A stretch of DNA of 39,343 nt, from assembly GCA_017858255.1 (NCBI GenBank), contig JAFMBV010000025.1, positions 1 through 39,343 of the forward strand, in the 5' to 3' direction. The first letter of the stretch is position 1. Every line of letters begins with the position of its first letter. This DNA comes from Bacteriovoracaceae bacterium (lineage in GTDB: Bacteria; Bdellovibrionota; Bacteriovoracia; Bacteriovoracales; Bacteriovoracaceae). The translations under genes were made by a program, and so were the position numbers. Under the pieces are notes generated by a model that ran no database searches, was not told the origin of the DNA, and saw only the letters and a program-made list of their open reading frames with translations. This document shows, piece after piece, positions 26,482 through 34,615 of the stretch.

Positions 26482-29400
26482 TTATTTTTTAAGAATGGCC
26501 TCTTCTATTAATTTAAGACGCTCTTCAAGATTTTGTACTTTTTCTTTAAGAGCGGTATTTTCTTCTTTCAACGACGCGATCTCGCGAGAATTTTCCTCTA
26601 CTTTTACTTCTAGGCCTCTAAACCTCTCAAACATCGCCACATTCTCATTCACTTGATCACCAAAGAGAAGATCAAGCTCCTTAATTGAATTAAGCATGGT
26701 CCAAAAAATAGCATCACTTTGAAGCTGAAGATAACCGCTGTCCATCATCGTTACCGCTTCAGGAACAACCTTCTCCACTTCCTGAGCGACAAAGCCCACT
26801 TGCTCTTCAGTGTCTTTTATTCCGAGAGGGTTATCTTCATTGTAATGAAAGAAGACAGGATCAAGTTCCCTTACAGAAGCGAGACCTCTTTCAAATTTTC
26901 TCGTAACCGTTTTTAACCTTGCATCGGAGAAAACCGCCCAAGCCGTCCCGCCAGTTTTTGAAGCGTTACCATTAACACTTAACTTTTGGTCTGGACTAGT
27001 AGTACCAATGCCGACATTTCCACCAGGCTCAATATTAAGTTGAGTCGCCACACCTGTCTCAGTTATTTGAAAAGAACCATCTCCCTGAGAGCCAAGGTGC
27101 CACCTTTCGCCATCGCCATTTGCAAACAATAGAAGTGATGGTTGATTTGCCGCAGTTTCCCGGGATAGTTTAAGAAGATACGGGTTACTTCCTTCTATAT
27201 GTAGTCTGTGAGTTGCAGCAGGTGCGACACCGATTCCTACGTTTCCATTTTCTTTTACTGTCATGGCCGAGCTGTATGTCCAAAGGCCATCATTAGAGAG
27301 AAAACCAAAGTCGATTTGACCAGCACTTCCGTCGTGAGCAATACCATAGAGGTTTGTTTCATAACTGGCCCCAGTCATATCAACCCCAAGACCCATATGG
27401 GAGTCCCCTTGGTTCCAAAAAATAAAGCGCTGCTGATCTTCTGGATTTCCCGTTAGAATAGAGACGTCAGAACCAAGGTCTAACTGAGCTTCAGGACTAC
27501 CAGTAGTCACGCCGACACGACCAGCTGCAGTCACCCTCATTCTCTCAAGAGCATTCGTGGAGAACTCCAAAGTATTTGAACCAGAGCTGTAAATCCCTGT
27601 ATCAAGATCATTACTAAATGAATAAGAAGGGCTCGCTGCAGTTATTCCCGCATGTGTTAGTCTATAGGAGCCTGCAGTTTCACTTTGTAGTTTTACATTA
27701 TCAATGGAAAGTCTAGTCAGGTTGTTCGTTTCAATATTTATAGCTTGATTATCATTAGTACCAATAGCTATTGGCGCTCCCGTAGTGTTTCCTCCATCGA
27801 GAATATCTCCAGTATCTGTTGCCGCTGTTTTACAAGTACCATCTCCATCAAGATACTCACCAGCAGAACAAAGTGTTCCTGCATTGGTATTAGTATCCGT
27901 CGTTTTAGCTCCACAAACCCAACGAGAGTTCGTGTTATCCCATTCTAAAACTTCCGTATCTGCACAAGCGACATTATTCGGTTGATACCCAAAATAAAGA
28001 CCAGCACCATTAGCAATAAGATCAACTCCAACTGAATTAACCACGAGGTTAATATCATCAGTATTTTGAGTCAGAGTTAGTGAAGAATCACTTGAAGCAA
28101 GAGACCTAAAGTTAAGTTGAGTCGTTGTCTTATCTTTAAAAACTTGAGAACCGGCCCCTGTGTTAGCAGCCGTATTGGTTTCTCCACTACCAGAAACGGC
28201 AGCAGATAAACACCCGGAACCATCAATACATATGTCGTTTCCTGTGGTGACATTAATGTTTCCTGCAACAGTAAGTTTTTGAGTTGGGGCCGTAGTACCA
28301 ATCCCTAAATTCCCACTGTTGTTCATTGTCATTAACTGAGTATCGTTATTCGACCAATTAAATAAGTTTGCTGCTGAAACAGCACCACCAGATTCGGTGA
28401 CATTAAACTGCATAACAGCATCACTTACCTGACTTGCAGTATTTAATGTTTCCGCATGGATGATACCGCCAACGCCTCGAGTGCCACTAATATTATTTGC
28501 ACCTATCATTTTAAATAACGGAACCCGATGATTATCACTTCTACTTGAGTTAAAATTGAAAAGTACTGCATCTGAGCTGGCAAGATTTAAAATATCTCCC
28601 CCATCCCCGGGCAATTTCGCTTCTATTTGAGCACTAGGATTAGTCGTTCCTACCCCTAAAAGTCCTCCACTTGTGACCCGCATAACTTCACTACCGTTAT
28701 AATTTATACTTAGCGGAATAACAGTTGTTGGTCCGGCAAGAGCATCAATATAAGCACCAAAGCTTGTAGATCCAAAGACCATTTCGTTTCGGGCCAAAAG
28801 AGCTGTTGAAACAGCAGTCATATTTGTTCCACTCGAGGTTGCTGTGGCCAGTACTCCAGCGACAGGAGAGCTTAAAGATGGATGGTTATTTGTTGCAGCA
28901 GAATTAACGACAACATGTCCTTGAACGCCAACAGCTAATCTACTGCTTGAACCCATGGTAGTGGTACCGTAGACACCATAATTTGGCCCTCCTCCTCCAC
29001 CTCCACCTTCGGCGTATACTCCATAACGAGAGGTAGCATTATTATTAGCAGGAGCATCAATAAAGGCACCATAAAAAGGGCCAACTTGTCCACCAGACAC
29101 TCCCCCTCCTGTAACCTCTAGAACCTTATTATTTGTAAAACCATTGCTAACAATCCTTGCTCGAGAGGTACCAGGACTAGTCGTCCCAATACCAACATTT
29201 CCAGTATTGTAGTAAATATCAGAACCCGTTGTTGTCCACTGCGATGATGTAATAGCTCCAGTCGCAGTATCTACATAAGTTTTCACTGCATTCTGAGAAG
29301 GAACCATGGTATCACTTGTGCCAAGAGTGTTGGTTGTATCAAGTGTCAGTGTTGTGTCGACTGTTTTTGCCCCACACTCCCACCGAAAGTTGGTGGCATC

Positions 29401-30150
29401 GTACTGAAGGACTTGATCCTCAGTACAGGCAACATTATTTGGTCGGTAATCTAAATAAAGACCAGCACCGTTAGCAATAAGATCAACCCCAACAGAGTTC
29501 ACAGCAAAATTAATATCATCAGTGTTTTGAGTGAGGGTTAAAGAGGAATCACTTGATGTGAGAGATCTAAAGTTAAGTTGAGTCGTTGTCTTGTCTTTAA
29601 AAATTTGAGAACCAGCCCCTGAGTTAGCAGCGGTATTAGTTTCTCCACTACCGGAAACAGCAGCAGATAAACATCCAGAACCATCAATACAAATATCGTT
29701 TCCTGTGGTGACATTGATGTTACCTGCAACAGTTAATTTTTGAGTAGGATTGGTTATACCAATTCCGACATTACCACCAACTTCCATAAATAGCGGAGGT
29801 GTCGTTCCTGTTGAATCCTCATAAAAGCAAAAGCCTTCATTAGTGCTAGAGGACATAAACCAGTTTTTATCATCATCCTGAAATCTCAAGGCCACATTAT
29901 CTGAGGCCGTATCTGCAATATGAAGGCGAACAGAGGGATTGCTTGTTCCTATCCCCACATTTCCTTGAGGTATGATCAAGATATTCCCAGTACCATCACC
30001 ACCGTTTACATTTGCCTTGATCTCTAAATTTCCGGTAGCACCATAGTGAGTAAGGTTGGCATAATCTTGATTTTGATAATCACCATCGTCACCATTTAAA
30101 ACAAGTGTCGATCGACCCGTATTATTTGTGTTTTCACCAATAATCATCAA
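26482..30150 (-). CDS. Mosaic fibre protein, 3' part, with S74 self-cleaving chaperone
   Basis: The 3' segment (1222 residues from the first internal ATG) of a large fibre gene; the frame is open upstream of that ATG to about 30344 and joins the 5' part by a frameshift near 30325. It consists of repeated phage-tail-fibre modules with many NVGIGT-type turns. At residue 1075 SDARLK begins an S74 intramolecular chaperone, followed by FHYNEDN, QVGFVAQEVEKV and a C-terminal coiled coil (about 1165-1222). The Ser and the Lys five residues on match the Ser-Lys cleavage pair of endosialidase-type chaperones, which fold trimers and then release themselves. Such fibres in Bdellovibrio (MAT proteins) bind prey. 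Not clearly expressible alone. Confidence 0.8.
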   Translation of the reverse strand: MMIIGENTNNTGRSTLVLNGDDGDYQNQDYANLTHYGATGNLEIKANVNGGDGTGNILIIPQGNVGIGTSNPSVRLHIADTASDNVALRFQDDDKNWFMSSSTNEGFCFYEDSTGTTPPLFMEVGGNVGIGITNPTQKLTVAGNINVTTGNDICIDGSGCLSAAVSGSGETNTAANSGAGSQIFKDKTTTQLNFRSLTSSDSSLTLTQNTDDINFAVNSVGVDLIANGAGLYLDYRPNNVACTEDQVLQYDATNFRWECGAKTVDTTLTLDTTNTLGTSDTMVPSQNAVKTYVDTATGAITSSQWTTTGSDIYYNTGNVGIGTTSPGTSRARIVSNGFTNNKVLEVTGGGVSGGQVGPFYGAFIDAPANNNATSRYGVYAEGGGGGGGPNYGVYGTTTMGSSSRLAVGVQGHVVVNSAATNNHPSLSSPVAGVLATATSSGTNMTAVSTALLARNEMVFGSTSFGAYIDALAGPTTVIPLSINYNGSEVMRVTSGGLLGVGTTNPSAQIEAKLPGDGGDILNLASSDAVLFNFNSSRSDNHRVPLFKMIGANNISGTRGVGGIIHAETLNTASQVSDAVMQFNVTESGGAVSAANLFNWSNNDTQLMTMNNSGNLGIGTTAPTQKLTVAGNINVTTGNDICIDGSGCLSAAVSGSGETNTAANTGAGSQVFKDKTTTQLNFRSLASSDSSLTLTQNTDDINLVVNSVGVDLIANGAGLYFGYQPNNVACADTEVLEWDNTNSRWVCGAKTTDTNTNAGTLCSAGEYLDGDGTCKTAATDTGDILDGGNTTGAPIAIGTNDNQAINIETNNLTRLSIDNVKLQSETAGSYRLTHAGITAASPSYSFSNDLDTGIYSSGSNTLEFSTNALERMRVTAAGRVGVTTGSPEAQLDLGSDVSILTGNPEDQQRFIFWNQGDSHMGLGVDMTGASYETNLYGIAHDGSAGQIDFGFLSNDGLWTYSSAMTVKENGNVGIGVAPAATHRLHIEGSNPYLLKLSRETAANQPSLLLFANGDGERWHLGSQGDGSFQITETGVATQLNIEPGGNVGIGTTSPDQKLSVNGNASKTGGTAWAVFSDARLKTVTRKFERGLASVRELDPVFFHYNEDNPLGIKDTEEQVGFVAQEVEKVVPEAVTMMDSGYLQLQSDAIFWTMLNSIKELDLLFGDQVNENVAMFERFRGLEVKVEENSREIASLKEENTALKEKVQNLEERLKLIEEAILKK
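27895..28310 (-). repeat. Fibre gene long repeat, copy B
   Basis: About 415 bases encoding a module that runs from QKLTVAGNINVTTGND to the CGAKT ending, near-identical in protein to the copy at 29355-29765. It is a duplicated fibre segment within one gene; differences are scattered single substitutions. Confidence 0.75.
29199..29382 (-). repeat. Fibre gene second repeat, downstream copy
   Basis: Encodes a module containing TLTLDTTNTLG, VPSQNAVKTYVD and DIYYNTG, repeated at 30478-30662 with strong nucleotide similarity, including a long exact run around the TTNTLG codons. Confidence 0.7.
29355..29765 (-). repeat. Fibre gene long repeat, copy A
   Basis: Partner of the copy at 27895-28310, in the same orientation. 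Both encode GNDICIDGSGCLSAAVSGSG and the following ~100 residues with few changes. Recombination between them would delete about 1.46 kb, close to a multiple of three. Confidence 0.75.
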
Positions 30151-30209
30151 CGAATGATTGTTACCACCATCATTAGAAAAGCCATAGATGTTCGTTCCAT
30201 CGCGAATAT

Positions 30210-31958
30210 CTAGTTTACGTGAGGGAGTTGCCGTCCCAATTCCAACATCACCATCAGCTTCAATGACAAACTTACTTGTCTCGACAACGAGGAGATCACC
30301 CGTTCCACTATTATGGTTATACTTAAGGCGGCTCCTCCGTTATTAGCAAATATCGTCGTATCACCACCAAAACCGACATTAAAACGGCTAACAGTATTGG
30401 CATCGAGATTAAAAAGATTTCCAGAGGTCGCACTCACTTGGAGTTGAGAATTAGGAGCAGTTACCCCAACACCGACAACTCCAGTGTTGTAATAAATATC
30501 AGAGCTCGTTGTTGTCCACTGGGAAGAGGTCAAAGCTCCAGAAGCGTTATCTACATAAGTTTTCACTGCATTTTGTGAAGGGACGACGGTATCGCTCGAG
30601 CCAAGAGTGTTGGTTGTATCAAGTGTCAGTGTTGTGTTTACTGTTTTCGTGCCACAGACCCATCCCTGCGCTCCATTCCACTCAAGCACTTGACCGTTTG
30701 TACAAGCACCACCATTAGGTTGATAACCAAAGTAAAGTCCTGCTCCACTAGTTATAGCATCAACACCTAAACTCGTTGTCGGAGTTGGCATCGTCTTACA
30801 GGTTGCATCTCCATCGAGATATTCACCTGCACTACAAAGCGTTCCGGCGGTGGTGTCTGTATCGACGGGGATACTCTGACAGGTACCATCCCCGTTTAGA
30901 AACTCACCCGTGTTACAAATTGTTCCGGCATTGGTGTCACTTGCTGCAGCCGTCTTACAAGTTCCGTCTCCATCAAGATACTCACCAGCACTACAAATTG
31001 TCGCAGCATTTGTATTTGTATCGGTGGGGATTGCATAACAACTGCCATCACCATCGAGGTATTGTCCCGCACCACAAAGAGTTGCTGCGTTGGTATTGGT
31101 ATCTGTTGGTTGAGGTTGAACAATCCATTCACTTCCAGCATTATCCCAGATCAGAATGTCACCATCCACACGACCACTAATATTTACATTCGCTATATCC
31201 GCGAGAACACTTCCCGTTTTAGTAATATCACCCCAAACAAGTGAGACAACGCCCGTTTTCCCGGCAACGCTGGTGACATCGTTTGATCCAATCACAACAT
31301 CCCAAGAGAAAGTGGCCCCGTTATAGACCGCCCAATCACCTGTAGAAAAAGTGTTACCATTGCTATTTCCATCGGGATCGTTAGTCCCTCCGGTGCTTAC
31401 GATATAGTAGTGACCAGAAGCTTCGGTAACTGTTCGCTGATCACCGGCCGTAGCATCATATGTTCCCTTGTAACTTAAACCAGTCAAAGGCGCGGGACCC
31501 CAGTTCGTTCCGTCATAAGTTAAGACGTCACCTGCAAAGGCACCCATATCATTTAATTTGGCCGCCGTGACTTGGCCGTCTTGAAGATCAAAAGTGATTG
31601 TGTAAGTTGAGGCCCCCTCAGCATTTGAAATAATAAGACTGAAGACACCGTTGACGGCCATAACAAAATTACTAAGTCCATTCGCCACAAGACTCGTGGC
31701 ACTTTGAGATTCAATAGCAAAAGTTTCATCAAATCCACTAGGCCCCGTCACTCTTAGAGAAGTCGCGGTATCAAGATAATTTCCTGTAACAACAAGTTGA
31801 TTGGAAACGATATCCACATTCGTTACCGACACGAGATTTGAGGGTGCTGTCTTTGCGGGATTTTTTATGTTCTTATCCACACCTTCAATTTTAATTCTCG
31901 ACTGGTTACAAGAAACCAGAAAAAGTGGAAAGAGAATGGTGAGAAGAAGTAATTTCAT
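30210..31958 (-). CDS. Mosaic fibre lipoprotein, 5' part (frameshifted)
   Basis: The 5' segment of the fibre gene, 582 residues from ATG 31958; an in-frame upstream ATG at 31985 is less likely because the later start gives a clean lipoprotein signal (MKLLLLTILFPLFLVSC, lipid-modified Cys17). Residues ~45-130 form an IPT/TIG-like beta domain, then phage-tail-fibre repeats, including four CSAGEYLDGDGTC-type repeats (cysteine pair each). After GGAAL the frame runs into about 33 unrelated residues and a stop, while the neighbouring frame continues with KYNHNSGTGDLLVVETSK, typical fibre sequence. The fibre would be anchored to a membrane by its lipid and project outwards. Confidence 0.8.
   Translation of the reverse strand: MKLLLLTILFPLFLVSCNQSRIKIEGVDKNIKNPAKTAPSNLVSVTNVDIVSNQLVVTGNYLDTATSLRVTGPSGFDETFAIESQSATSLVANGLSNFVMAVNGVFSLIISNAEGASTYTITFDLQDGQVTAAKLNDMGAFAGDVLTYDGTNWGPAPLTGLSYKGTYDATAGDQRTVTEASGHYYIVSTGGTNDPDGNSNGNTFSTGDWAVYNGATFSWDVVIGSNDVTSVAGKTGVVSLVWGDITKTGSVLADIANVNISGRVDGDILIWDNAGSEWIVQPQPTDTNTNAATLCGAGQYLDGDGSCYAIPTDTNTNAATICSAGEYLDGDGTCKTAAASDTNAGTICNTGEFLNGDGTCQSIPVDTDTTAGTLCSAGEYLDGDATCKTMPTPTTSLGVDAITSGAGLYFGYQPNGGACTNGQVLEWNGAQGWVCGTKTVNTTLTLDTTNTLGSSDTVVPSQNAVKTYVDNASGALTSSQWTTTSSDIYYNTGVVGVGVTAPNSQLQVSATSGNLFNLDANTVSRFNVGFGGDTTIFANNGGAALSITIIVERVISSLSRQVSLSLKLMVMLELGRQLPHVN
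30320..30330 (-). other. Frameshift joining the two fibre halves
   Basis: On the minus strand the gene reads GCC GCC TTA in one frame and must continue AAG TAT AAC in the other; the sequence has TTAAG where TTAAAG would keep one frame. A single lost A therefore explains the break. With it restored, the gene from 31958 to 26482 gives about 1825 residues without interruption. No heptameric slippery site is present. It could be a real mutation, phase variation at a short A-run, or a sequencing error. Confidence 0.8.
30478..30662 (-). repeat. Fibre gene second repeat, upstream copy
   Basis: The other copy of the module at 29199-29382. The two copies lie on opposite sides of the frameshift site, showing that both reading frames derive from one repetitive gene. 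Confidence 0.7.
30800..31080 (-). repeat. Cysteine-pair short repeats in fibre
   Basis: Four consecutive copies of a ~23-residue unit (pattern C-x4-YLDGDG-x-C with Thr/Asn/Asp-rich spacers), with a fifth copy near 27820-27890. The two cysteines per unit, 12 residues apart, could form a small disulfide-closed loop. Confidence 0.7.
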
Positions 31959-32297
31959 CTTTATTGTAGTCCGCCTTACATACATCTTATCGGTAGGTTA
32001 TTATCAGGGTTTAACCGCTGGGAAGATGATTCCTGAATAAATACAGTCACTTAGAGATCATAAAGTAAAAAAAGACAATTAGAATTGCCAAAATTTCATG
32101 GTAATTCCAGTCTTAAGTGATTGAAATTGTATCGGAGCCCCAAGGGACTAAAAGTCCTAAGTAGTGAGAAGTTTGTTTAAGCTGACTTGAATTATTTCTC
32201 AAATCATCGATTAATATTTTACAAAACTTACCTCAAACAAAATCAGCTTTTACCGAGTCAACTTGATTAAGGCGTTACAGCTTTGTATGCTCTCGTC
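31959..32297. other. Intergenic region between fibre gene and kinase-like gene
   Basis: About 340 bases of divergent spacer. It holds the fibre gene leader on the left, a nested stem-loop candidate at 32047-32120 (outer arms TCACTTA/TAAGTGA, inner GAATTGCC/GGTAATTC with one mismatch), a tight hairpin GGACT-AAA-AGTCC at 32145-32157, and a promoter at 32263-32291. No gene is seen. Confidence 0.5.
32263..32291 (+). promoter_or_regulatory. Promoter of kinase-like gene, possibly leaderless
   Basis: TTGATT and TATGCT with an exact 17-base spacer, each matching four of six consensus bases. The -10 ends six bases before the ATG at 32298, where the transcript would start at or next to the start codon. 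No Shine-Dalgarno is seen, which agrees with a leaderless message. Confidence 0.4.
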
Positions 32298-33233
32298 ATG
32301 ATTGAAGCGATTCGCCCTACTATTCTTGAAAAAACGGGAGCATCTAAAATTTTAGATATCCAACTTATCCAGGAACTCTGGAGTGGATATGGTGAACTTA
32401 ACAGGATTCTTCTGGACAATGGTTCCGTCATTCTAAAATTAATTAAGTTAATTAAATTAGATAAATTAAAAGAAAAAAATGATCATCCTCGCGGTTGGAA
32501 TTCCAATATCGGACACATCAGAAAAAAGACTTCCTATGAGGTGGAAACCACTTGGTATCAAAATTTTAACTCCCCGATCGACGGGGCCATCATTCCCAAG
32601 CACATAGCAAGTGGCAATACTGGTGAATACCAATACTTAATTCTCGAAGACCTCAAAAGTAAAAACCTCAATCCCAAATCATCCGCGAACTGGGAAGAAG
32701 TCAAAAATTGCTTAAGTTGGTTGGCCTATTTTCATCGATCATTTCTAGGCGAGAAAGTTCAAGGGTTGTGGCTTATCGGTACATATTGGCATTTAGATAC
32801 TCGCCCAGAAGAACTCGAGGCCCTCACCGACTTAGAATTAAGAGAAGCGGCTCGCTTAATTGACTCAAAATTAAATCAGGCCAAGTATAAAACGATTGTT
32901 CATGGGGATGCCAAACTAGCGAACTTCCTTTTCACTAAAGACCTGGCAGCAGCTGTGGACTTTCAGTATGTTGGTGGAGGAGTCGGCGTAAAAGATGTGG
33001 CCTACTTTCTTAGTAGTGTTTTTAGAGAGGACGACCTCGAAGAACTCGAAACTCAATGTCTTGATTATTACTTTAAAATCTTAGATCATCCTGAAGTCGA
33101 AACTGAGTGGAGAGAACTTTATCCCTATGCATGGTGTGACTTCTATCGTTTCCTACAAGGATGGTCACCGGGCCATTGGAAAATAAACTCTTATTCTGAA
33201 AAAATGAAACAGAAGGTTCTTAAATGTCTTTAA
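32298..33233 (+). CDS. Phosphotransferase-fold protein (choline/ecdysteroid kinase-like)
   Basis: A 311-residue protein of the aminoglycoside/choline kinase-like fold. The catalytic loop is IVHGDAKLANFLF (His202, Asp204, Asn209) and the metal motif is VDFQYV (Asp221), where Gln replaces the usual Gly or Asp neighbour; an N-terminal lysine (Lys47 in VILKLIK) is placed to bind ATP. The pattern is close to the EcKinase-like group that phosphorylates small alcohols. The ATG at 32298 is used; the frame extends to a TTG at 32283 but that would overlap the promoter. It overlaps the phosphatase gene by 10 bases, suggesting a kinase/phosphatase pair. Substrate unknown. Confidence 0.75.
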   Translation: MIEAIRPTILEKTGASKILDIQLIQELWSGYGELNRILLDNGSVILKLIKLIKLDKLKEKNDHPRGWNSNIGHIRKKTSYEVETTWYQNFNSPIDGAIIPKHIASGNTGEYQYLILEDLKSKNLNPKSSANWEEVKNCLSWLAYFHRSFLGEKVQGLWLIGTYWHLDTRPEELEALTDLELREAARLIDSKLNQAKYKTIVHGDAKLANFLFTKDLAAAVDFQYVGGGVGVKDVAYFLSSVFREDDLEELETQCLDYYFKILDHPEVETEWRELYPYAWCDFYRFLQGWSPGHWKINSYSEKMKQKVLKCL

Positions 33234-34087
33234 CCAAATTGCAACTAAACGAGTTACTTCAAACGGCAAAAACAGCGGCGATAAGTGCCGGTGAAATTAT
33301 GAAGAGCTACCAAGGCGGCCAAATAGAAACTCAATCAAAAGTTGGTGGGGAAAATCTCGCCTCCCAAGTTGTCACCGAGGTTGACCTAAAGGCCGAAAGA
33401 GCAATTCTCGCGATTCTCAACCCCACGTTAAAAGAATATAACATAGGCCTTTTAACGGAAGAGACGACTGATGACAGCTCCCGCTTTGATCACGATTACT
33501 TTTGGTGTATTGATCCAATAGACGGCACCCTTGCCTTTAGTCGAAACGAAGATGGCTACAGTATCTCGATTGCTCTTGTTTCAAAAGAAGGTGTTCCCGT
33601 AATCGGAGTTGTTAATAATCCTAGAAGTGAATCCATGTATTCCGCTATCAAAGGAGAGGGAGCCTTCAAAAACGATTCTCCTTTAAAAATCAACATTCAA
33701 TCAAAAGATATCACTCTCCTATTTGATCAAAGCTATTTAAAATATCCAAGTTATCAAAAGCAAATTGAAGAACTTGAAGAAAAACTAAAATCCCTTGGTT
33801 ATGAATCACTTATTCACCATCATCTTGGAGGAGCAGTCATGAATGGAATAACCACTATTGAAATGGCTCCAGCTCTTTATTACAAGTTCCCTAAAAAGGC
33901 GGATGGTGGTGGAAGCCTTTGGGACTTCGCTGCTAGCTCCGTCATTCAATCTGAGGCCGGTGGATTTAATAGTGATTATCATAGAAATCCATTAGACCTC
34001 AACAGAGCTGACTCTACATTCATGAACCATTGTGGAATAATTTACGCAAGCAACGAAACATTACTTGAGCTTGTACCGAAAGTTTAA
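33224..34087 (+). CDS. Inositol monophosphatase family phosphatase (CysQ-like)
   Basis: A 287-residue Mg-dependent phosphatase. The metal-binding motifs are LLTEETTDD (Glu79-Glu80), CIDPIDGTLAFSR (Asp97, Asp100, Gly101) and SLWDFAASSVI near residue 230. These define the IMPase/FBPase superfamily; the length fits either inositol monophosphatase or 3'(2'),5'-bisphosphate nucleotidase (CysQ), and the sequence alone does not separate them. It begins inside the end of the upstream gene and probably shares its transcript. Cytoplasmic. Confidence 0.85.
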   Translation: MSLTKLQLNELLQTAKTAAISAGEIMKSYQGGQIETQSKVGGENLASQVVTEVDLKAERAILAILNPTLKEYNIGLLTEETTDDSSRFDHDYFWCIDPIDGTLAFSRNEDGYSISIALVSKEGVPVIGVVNNPRSESMYSAIKGEGAFKNDSPLKINIQSKDITLLFDQSYLKYPSYQKQIEELEEKLKSLGYESLIHHHLGGAVMNGITTIEMAPALYYKFPKKADGGGSLWDFAASSVIQSEAGGFNSDYHRNPLDLNRADSTFMNHCGIIYASNETLLELVPKV

Positions 34088-34100
34088 AAAAGGAAGAAGA

Positions 34101-34466
34101 ATGAAAACAATCGCAATATGTCTATTAGCGCTAACAATACCTTCTATTTCAGCTAATAGCTTAGAAGGGATAGTCACCTACAAAGAAAAACAAGCGACTG
34201 GTGTTCTTTTTATATTTGCTAAAAAGTTTGATGGCACTATGCCTTTACCTCTTGCCGTTAAAAGAATTGCTAATCCAAAATTCCCATTAAGTTTTAGCCT
34301 CTCTGCAAAAGATGCCATGATGAAGTCCATCCCTTTTGAAGGCCCTTTTAAAGTTACAGCTCGCTTAACAAAATCAGGGGATGTGATGGATAAGTCAGGG
34401 CCAGAAGGAGTTACCACGAAATCTTTAGAGATTGGGGCCAAAGGCATTAAGATTGATTTGAAGTAA
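34101..34466 (+). CDS. Periplasmic protein resembling the C-terminal domain of CcmI
   Basis: A 121-residue exported protein (signal MKTIAICLLALTIPSISANS). ATG 34101 is chosen for the AAAGGAAGAAG just before it; the codon at 34065 lies inside the previous gene. The mature part closely follows the pattern of the periplasmic C-terminal domain of cytochrome c maturation factor CcmI/NrfG: LFIFAKKFDG, PLPLAVKRI, FPLSFSLSAKDAMM and VTARLTKSGD. In CcmI that domain binds apocytochrome c, but here it stands alone without the membrane or TPR parts and no other ccm gene is near. Function is therefore inferred only. Confidence 0.65.
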   Translation: MKTIAICLLALTIPSISANSLEGIVTYKEKQATGVLFIFAKKFDGTMPLPLAVKRIANPKFPLSFSLSAKDAMMKSIPFEGPFKVTARLTKSGDVMDKSGPEGVTTKSLEIGAKGIKIDLK

Positions 34467-34486
34467 GGCATTGGCCTTACTCTTCA
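34463..34486 (+). terminator. Terminator after CcmI-like gene
   Basis: GTAAGGC and GCCTTAC pair perfectly around ATTG, followed by TCTTC. The stop codon of the upstream gene is in the first arm. The T-tail is modest. Confidence 0.5.
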
Positions 34487-34554
34487 AATGTTTTCACAAT
34501 TTGTTAAAACATTTCACAAAAACGTCGTTGTTTAAGCGATAAGCTTTAGTTTTT

Positions 34555-34584
34555 TTGACAGGCCCTCCTAGTAGAAACTATTTT
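34555..34584 (+). promoter_or_regulatory. Promoter of six-cysteine secreted protein gene
   Basis: A perfect -35 TTGACA and a TATTTT -10 with an 18-base spacer, 32 bases before the start codon. A good Shine-Dalgarno (AAGGAG) follows before the ATG at 34616. Confidence 0.5.
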
Positions 34585-34615
34585 ATAGAGACACCCAATT
34601 TCTAAGGAGAACTTT

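Noticed and set aside
30320-30330. Programmed -1 ribosomal frameshift in the fibre gene
   Set aside because: The shift needed is -1, but the site has no X-XXY-YYZ heptamer and no clear downstream structure. A lost A is simpler.
30800-31080. CRISPR array
   Set aside because: The repeats here are in-frame protein repeats with variable spacing and no unique spacers of constant length.
30509-31244. Long plus-strand frames rich in His, Tyr and Arg opposite the fibre gene
   Set aside because: They are antisense to a repetitive Asp/Gly/Thr-rich gene and their odd composition is the mirror of its repeats. No ribosome binding site.
26482-31958. Prophage tail region
   Set aside because: Fibre modules and the S74 domain are phage-like, but no other phage gene is nearby and the protein has a lipoprotein signal, so it is a cell-surface fibre.
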